DNA of 64,000 bases, taken from NCBI GenBank assembly GCA_000697665.1, contig KL197709.1, positions 1,425,791 to 1,489,790 on the forward strand. The letters run 5' to 3'. Shown here piece by piece: positions 58,027 to 64,000 of the stretch. The DNA comes from Jaapia argillacea MUCL 33604 (taxonomy: Eukaryota; Basidiomycota; Agaricomycetes; Jaapiales; Jaapiaceae). Under the pieces are notes generated by a model. It made no database searches, was not told the origin of the DNA, and worked only from the letters and a program-made list of their open reading frames with translations. The position numbers were made by a program, and so were the translations under genes. Numbering within the stretch: position 1 is the stretch's first letter; each line of letters opens with the position of its first letter.

Positions 58027-59592
58027 ATGTCTTTCGAGTCTACTCCAGAATCCTCGCCGAAGGGTCTTCTCCTCAAGGCGGACCAGATCGCACAAAAATT
58101 CCACTCTGAGATCAAGGAAACACTGGATACCCGTCCTCGCCCACCCAAACTCGTCGGGATCTTGTCTACCTCACAAGCCCCGTCGAAGTATTATGCCGAG
58201 TTCACCAGGAAGCTGTGTGAGGACCTTGGTGTCGAGTTTGTGCTGAAGAAAACAGGCGCTGCGTTGAGAGGTGAAGGAGGGAAGGAGGATGAGCGGTTTG
58301 ATGAAGGGGAGGGCGTGGAGGAAGCTATCATCGAGGCCAATGAAGATGATGGTGTCGATGGTATTATGGTGGGCGCTTCCTGTTCCTCTGTTACCTATAC
58401 GAACTAATGTGAATATGTCGTTTTGCTCTCCTTGCTCCAAAGGTCTATTATCCCATTTTTGGTGTGCAACAGGTTCGTCTGTGAAAGTTGCGCTGTGGAT
58501 CTGCTGTGTTGATACTATGCTACCCCAGGATCAATACCTGCAACAAGTACGCTCACTTGAATTCACTCTATGGTAACGACATAGTACCTATAGGTCGAAA
58601 CAGGTTGTATCACCTTTCAAAGATGTAGAAGGCCTTCACTTCAAGTTCCATTACAACCTCTATCATAAGTGCGCCCGTCGCTCCTTCAGTGATCCTCCCT
58701 CTTACCCCGCTGCTTTTAGCATCCGATACGTCGAGCCCAAGAATCTATCCTCATCATCATCCAATCCAAAACCCACTCCCTCAGACGCAAATTCTGTTGC
58801 GAACGGTGAGGACGTCCCCCCTCCAGGGACCGTAAAATCAATCCTTCCCTGCACACCCCTCGCCGTTGTCAAATGCTTGGAGCACGTCCGTGTATACAAC
58901 ACGATCTTGCCCTACGGCGATAGGGCATATGGAAAGACTGTCACTGTTATCAATCGGTGAGTTATCATCCTAGCGAAGGAGCGAGGATTGACTTCAGACT
59001 GGATGTTCAGGTCGGAGGTTGTCGGTCGTCCTTTGGCCGCGTTACTCGCAAATGACGGGGCGCGAGTCTTCTCTGTTGATATCGGATCAATCCAGGTAAC
59101 TCCCTGTATGTATAGATCTCTTCCTTAAACCTCTGACGAAACCTCGCAGGAATACACCAAACGACCCCGTCTCTCGTCTTCGACATCCCTATCCCGCAAA
59201 TACTACCCCCGTCATGTCGTCCACCCATCCACGTTCACCCTGCAAGAATGTTTAGCAATATCGGACGTCGTTGTATCAGCCGTTCCTGACGCGAAATATA
59301 AGGTGAAGACTGAGTGGTTGAAGGATGGGTGTGTTGCGTTGAATGTCGCTGCGGAGAAGAACTTTGAGAAAGATATTAGGGAGAAGGTTGGTTCCATTCG
59401 ACGGTTGGACGTGTGAGCGTGGTATGCTGATGAAGTGATGCAGGCTTCAGTATACCTCCCCGCCGTTGGAAAGGTCACCATCATGATGCTTTTGAGAAAC
59501 CTGTGGGTTACTTGATCGCGGAAACTTTCTCGTCATTCTGACTCATTCGCCGATCCAGATTGCGATTACAGCAATACAGACAAGTACCATGA
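58027..59592 (+). CDS. MTD1: NAD-dependent methylenetetrahydrofolate dehydrogenase (MTD1)
   Basis: Cytosolic monofunctional enzyme oxidising 5,10-methylene-THF to 5,10-methenyl-THF with NAD, feeding purine synthesis. The start is MSFESTPESSPKGLLLKADQ. The catalytic domain holds PPKLVGILSTSQAPSKYYAE and FTRKLCEDLGVEFVLKKTGA; VDGIMVYYPIFGVQQDQYLQ is assembled across short exons. SILPCTPLAVVKCLEHVRVY and the Rossmann part TVTVINRSEVVGRPLAALLA with NDGARVFSVDIGSIQEYTKR follow. VVVSAVPDAKYKVKTEWLKD and CVALNVAAEKNFEKDIREKA come next. The end VTIMMLLRNLLRLQQYRQVP follows the last intron. No synthetase domain is attached, unlike the trifunctional C1-THF synthase. An acidic Glu/Asp insert (about residues 75-110) is present. 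The stop is at 59590-59592. Confidence 0.9.
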
Positions 59593-59889
59593 GCATGTTA
59601 TATAGGAGGGGCGTTAATGGGTGGAGAACTTCTGATGTTGATATTTATCATATAATCGTGTCTTCCATTATAGCGGAAGATTAGAAGGGAAACGGGGTCC
59701 ATGCATACAGGTATGACGATGAGTATTCGTGAATATGATGTATCAAAGCAATCGAACTGATGTGGGATTAAGTCAAGTAACGACGTCCATCATTATTAGC
59801 AACCCCCTTCAAGCAGGTTATGTTGTTATCCGAGAAATCAATATACAAACCTCATCTACTGCGAGATAGGCAAAGTGAGGCGAAATGGA
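59593..59889. other. convergent gap between MTD1 and ORM1
   Basis: 297 bp holding both 3' UTRs. Nothing else was recognised. Confidence 0.45.
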
Positions 59890-60879
59890 TTACTCGAAAT
59901 CCGCTTCACTCAACTTGAGTGTAGGCAGAGGGGGAGCAGATGCTGTGGTGGGTGTGATGCTACCAGAGTGGAAACCGGCGGTAATGGGAGTCGAGACTCC
60001 CGACGCTTGCTCGGTCATGAAGCGCACACGTTGCCTGTGAAGCTGCATGTGATTGTTGATGATGAGACCTCTGAGGCGAAGCACATGCATCGGTTAAGGT
60101 GGACTCACTTGAGGGAGTTTGGGTATGAGGCCCAGAACGACTGCGGTGAGGTTTATTGCGAATAGGAAGGGGTTGTAGTGAGTGAAGTGTGTCGATAAGA
60201 GGAATCTGTACATAATCATAAGTTCCTTGACATCGTTGAGAGTGGCACAACTCACAAAACAATGGGAACGGAAATGAGCCACTTCTTGGCAGGCGTATAT
60301 TGCGCACCCTCGTCAATCTGCTCCCATAACGTCAAGTCATCATACGCCCCACCATGTAGCTCGCTGTCGAAGGGTATTCCGGTTGCGTAATGGAATATAA
60401 TGTATGAGATCTAGCAAGTCGTGTGAGCGCCGACGGTGCCACGTAGACGAGCGATCGGAGGACTCACGGCGGAGTACAGGAGGTTGGCCAGCGTCCAGCT
60501 TACTTGCTGGGTCATTCCAGGTATGGTGTCGATCATAATCTTACCGACCACTATTAGGACTGGATGGATGAGCCATGCACCTACAATGGGTCAACTCGTA
60601 AGCACCACTGCCAAGGCCGAAGCAGACGGGGATCGTACCCTTGCGGTTGACCCACTCGGCGTTGGGATTGGCGTAGGCGCTCTGGTCGAGGATATCTTCC
60701 TGAGAGCAGTCAACGTGTTCGACCTTGACAATGCTGCCGCTCCTGCCGCGGGCGCTCAGGGGTCTGATCCCTAAATGATCATTCTGTCGGTGGGTTGACG
60801 AAGAAGTGGAAGTGGTAATTGAGAGGGCAGGGACTTTTGATGCAGCTGATGACATTGAGCCGATTGGAAACGTTGACAT
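59890..60879 (-). CDS. ORM1: ORM1/ORMDL, regulator of serine palmitoyltransferase
   Basis: ER membrane protein that inhibits serine palmitoyltransferase and so controls sphingolipid synthesis. The ORMDL core reads SAYANPNAEWVNRKGAWLIH, PVLIVVGKIMIDTIPGMTQQ, VSWTLANLLYSAISYIIFHY and ATGIPFDSELHGGAYDDLTL. WEQIDEGAQYTPAKKWLISV, FLLSTHFTHYNPFLFAINLT and GLIPKLPQMHRQRVRFMTEQ complete it. The fungal N-terminal extension is Ser/Thr-rich (SKVPALSITTSTSSSTHRQN; RPLSARGRSGSIVKVEHVD). In yeast this region is phosphorylated to relieve inhibition. A second ATG at 60855 is possible and would shorten it by eight residues. About six introns. The stop is at 59890-59892. It is divergent from the virilizer-like gene. 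Confidence 0.92.
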
Positions 60880-61120
60880 GGGAGTAATGAGGAAGGAGTG
60901 TTGGACGACGGGTCCGGTTAGCGATGAGTATTGTTCGCTGACGGTGTGGGAGACTGCGAGACTGCGAGACTTCAAAATCACAAGGGGCAAATGAATTTCC
61001 TAAATGGGCTGATCTGGCAAAACGTGACAGTATGTGACCCGACGTGATACATTCGTGACCTTGATGTGACGCGGACCCTAACCTCATTGCAACCACAGAC
61101 TGTTGCAAGTCGCCGCGACA
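60880..61120. promoter_or_regulatory. divergent promoter of ORM1 and the virilizer-like gene
   Basis: 241 bp between start codons. Two short strings recur (GTGACCTTGATGTGAC / GTGACAGTATGTGACC region, 61022-61070), giving a cluster of GTGAC/TGACG half sites that could bind a bZIP factor. This is a guess from pattern only. Confidence 0.4.
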
Positions 61121-64000
61121 ATGTTGCTACACTGGTGCACGCTGGAACCGGCGGGGTCGTCCAACGTCGCTGCTATTCGCTTTTCTGCTGCAGTCCGTGT
61201 TCAATCCATTCGGATATTTCCGTCTGGAGCTCAGCCGTTTGAACTTAGTCCCGACATCACAGCGTGAGCGCCCCTTGTTTCGAACCACTCTGAAGCTGAA
61301 GCCTTGCAGTCGCACTGAACCAGATACATTCTTTCTCGACATCTTCTTTCATGCACAACAAGTGCGCCAGCCAGGCTCGAAGCAGCAGCAAAAGCCAACC
61401 AATGCTCTGGCTCCCACAGCCCTCGCCTATGCTGGCGGGCAAATGGATTTCAATGTTGACATGGGTCAGGAGGTACGTCTCTATTGGCCCACTCCCGCAC
61501 CGGTGATGTTAACATATCCTCAAGTATGCAACCCGTCTCATGATAGTCAAAGGGAACTTTTCCTCGGTGTCTCTTGCCATTTACGGCGAAGTTGCGGCAG
61601 AGAGCTCTGTCGCTTCTTCGTATGAACCCAAACCCACCCCTATCATCGAGCCGAGTCCTCTGTCTCGAGTTCTCGACCCCTCAAATTCTACCAACCCCAC
61701 CCATCTCGCCCAGCAACTCCTTGATATGATCCCCGACGCTCCTCCCCTCCCCCTCGTCATTCGCCTGATGTTTTGTCTCAAGCCTTCGAATGATGATTGG
61801 GACCGACCAGATTTTCCATATATCTACGCGGATTTGGACGAAGACTCGATGGATTTGGATTTAGAAACGGCGTTCAGGTTGACGGCGAGACCAGTTTCGG
61901 ATGATGTGTCTCAAGAAACTCTCCAGCGCTTTGCAGGGAGCGTCGAAGCCGCCATGGGGCCACACGTGAGAGTGCTCCACTTTTCCATCTGCTTGCCTTG
62001 ACCATCTTTCCAGAATGACAGCCAGTCATATCTAATAGCGGGGATTCTTTCCCATGCGGCCTCTCAACACCCCGACATGGCCAAGTTACTCATGGTACGC
62101 TCCCTTCCCCAGACACTCGTGTTCTCCCCAACTGAATTCCTCGTCTAGGGTCGCCTGGATCTTTCTGAAGTCTTTGATCCAAATACCATGGATGAAGGCA
62201 CCCTCCTTCGTCTCGTCGGCGCGTCCAGCAACGCCGACATTGCCAGACACCTCGACAATCCATGGTTCTTGGACCTTCTCAATGCAATCCAAGTCAACTC
62301 AGGTGCAACCGATCGTGAGGTCCGAGCTGTCGTCCGTAAGGTCATGACACGCGTGCGAGGCTGGCAAATACTGGAGGACGCACTCTCGAACTCTCAGGGT
62401 GATTTCAACGAAACTGCCAATTTTCTCAAAGAGATTGGTACCGATGAACAATCGTTTGGTATTTGGTTGGAATCCTTTGTTACTCACCAGGATCTTGTGA
62501 CCAAGTTATCTGAGAACCCTGTGATACCGAATTCGCCCCCTCAACCCCCTTTGTTATTCCAAAATAGGCAAAGGGTAGGGTCGGTGTCGCATGCCGAATT
62601 CATCTTGTTCCTCAGAGCGTATATTGGTGTAGCATGCGTCTTGGCCGTCTTTGCCTGGGCGGATAGCTTGCCAAATAAGAGATGTCGGGAGAGGGCATTA
62701 GGGATTATGAGGCTGTGGCAGAGTGTTGATGGGTATCGTGAAGTAGACAACTCCACTTCGCCCGACTTCCCCAGAACTAAAACCCACTCTATAGATCCTG
62801 AATCATCTGCTCCTGCTCCGTCAAATGGCATTCCGATTGGAATGTAACCTCGATAACGACCCACCCACCCATTCTGGGATATCAGCGGAACACATCCTCT
62901 CAAACCTATCCCAAATCCCGCAATCAATCCTCAGTCCAGATTTGATAAAGTGCATTTTATCTCTCAGGCAACCCCTTTCCTACATCACAGAGGACGAACG
63001 CACACTCTTACGGAGCCTGGCGATATTGGCCGATGATGGATTGCCAGCTGCTATGGAGGAGTTGGTGAGGTTTAGTTCCAAGGACGCGCCGATGGACGAG
63101 AGGGGTTTGAGAAGTTTGAGGGTAGCGTTGGCCGTTGTTGAGAGGGATCTTGATGGTGGGAATGACGGCGATGGACCGAGGGAATGGAGGGCTTTACAAG
63201 CACTCTGGGATGAAAGCTCTCATGGTTTGGTGCTGCATCTGGCGGACCCTCTCGCCGCCGTAACTGCCGAAATCAAAGGCTATTTCGCGCTTAAACCTCC
63301 CCCACCAACGGCAGTTCCTCTTTTGAGCCAACTATTTGACGCTGCACATGAGCTACTCAGGCTTCTCGTCAAACTTATCCCCGTCTATCCTCTCCCTGGT
63401 CGTCCAATGCGAGCTTTGGTATCGAGCGTGGCCGATCTGTTTGTTTGCACTGATGCAGCGGATGCGTTGTATTCACAGTCAAGTCCATCTTGCGTTGCTG
63501 CACAGGCTAGCCGGCAGATCTGTATCGACACTGTTCGCACATTGGTCACCGTTCGGAATTCCCAACCCGAAGGCGGGAGACACGGTGCGGAAGTGGTACT
63601 GCAGGCACTTCTGAAACATGCATTGGAGAGAGATGACTCGAAGGATTGGGCACATCACCTTCTCCAGGTTTTCTCGCTCATCGACCATTTACTCCCCATC
63701 GCCGCCACTCCCGAAGACACCATCTGGATACGACAGGTTATCCCGGGCGTATTGCCGGAGTTGGCAAAGTTTTTCCGTGTTTTGGATCGAGAGAATAAAG
63801 TCCATCTTATCCGACGCCTGGCCGCCCTCGACCAAGGAGAAATCGGGATTGGAGAGTGGTTGTTATTGGAGGAGTTGAAACATCTTTCACAAACCCTCAA
63901 GATTTTGGAGAGCGAATCAATCATTGGGGAGCAATATGCCATGATGGGACGCCATGAAGTGGCCTTGTCTCTAAGGCTGCTCTCGGATCTCGCAGCAGAT
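61121..64000 (+). CDS. virilizer (VIRMA)-like m6A methyltransferase-complex subunit, 5' part (runs off right edge)
   Basis: The start MLLHWCTLEPAGSSNVAAIR at 61121 leads into RFSAAVRVQSIRIFPSGAQP and FELSPDITARTEPDTFFLDI. FFHAQQVRQPG, KPTNALAPTALAYAGGQMDF and YATRLMIVKGNFSSVSLAIY complete the first part. This matches the virilizer N-terminal domain: a hydrophobic strand, V-R-(I/V)-x-P-x-G, F-x-L-D-(I/L)-F-F and a final LAIYG. Virilizer/VIRMA is the large scaffold of the m6A writer-associated complex. Downstream exons form long alpha-helical repeats (LLRLVGASSNADIARHLDNP; DDGLPAAMEELVRFSSKDAP; HHLLQVFSLIDHLLPIAATP), as in VIRMA. An intron at about 62751-62800 keeps frame. The frame is still open at 64000, so the 3' end is missing. 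Confidence 0.78.

Overview
The window is nuclear DNA of a filamentous basidiomycete fungus, most likely an agaricomycete. Genes are dense and on both strands. They are cut by many short (about 45-70 nt) GT-AG introns, often with CTAAC/CTRA-type branch sites. Intergenic gaps are mostly 80-700 bp. Two secreted GH7 cellobiohydrolases with CBM1 modules and two secreted S53 (sedolisin) peptidases point to a plant-biomass-degrading lifestyle. Assignments rest on reading the translated exons; no database search was run, and exon joins were inferred by eye from splice signals and reading frame.

Layout. 0-7.5 kb: the start of a leftward gene running off the edge (possibly an MCM helicase subunit), a Y_phosphatase3-type phosphatase, the PIKfyve/Fab1 scaffold VAC14, and an RNF220-type RING E3 ligase. 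7.9-12.9 kb: TOM7 (51 aa, four exons), eIF3f, urease accessory protein UreF, and the mitochondrial ATPase AFG1. 13.4-18.1 kb: an epoxide hydrolase and an intronless Btz/CASC3-like exon-junction-complex protein. 18.6-24.3 kb: a tandem pair of GH7 cellobiohydrolases whose promoters and 5'-UTR introns were duplicated with them. 25.1-27.0 kb: a stand-alone O-methyltransferase.

27.6-36.6 kb: TFIIB, RRS1, TIP41, dynein light intermediate chain, an unrecognised 438-aa protein, and a TLS1/C9orf78 splicing factor. 36.7-42.2 kb: a tandem pair of S53 peptidases. 42.7-51.7 kb: eIF3m, a UPF0652/DUF2009 protein with a B-box-like zinc cluster, a receptor-shaped single-pass membrane protein whose first intron appears to be GC-AG, and a STIMATE/TMEM110-type membrane protein. 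51.9-56.2 kb: SEC18/NSF and protein phosphatase inhibitor 2. 56.2-58.0 kb: the only long stretch with no recognisable gene. 58.0-64.0 kb: NAD-dependent methylene-THF dehydrogenase (MTD1), ORM1/ORMDL, and the 5' part of a virilizer-like m6A-complex subunit running off the right edge.

Most genes are ordinary eukaryotic housekeeping functions: translation initiation, transcription, ribosome biogenesis, vesicle fusion, mitochondrial import, sphingolipid control, PP2A/PP1 regulation. The accessory part is the two secreted-enzyme tandem pairs. I saw no rRNA, tRNA, CRISPR array, plasmid feature or recognisable transposon. The most interesting items are the co-duplicated GH7 regulatory regions, the 27-bp linker minisatellite in one GH7, the RG-rich insert splitting a Btz domain, the virilizer homologue, the minimal first coding exons, and several lineage-specific proteins of unknown function.
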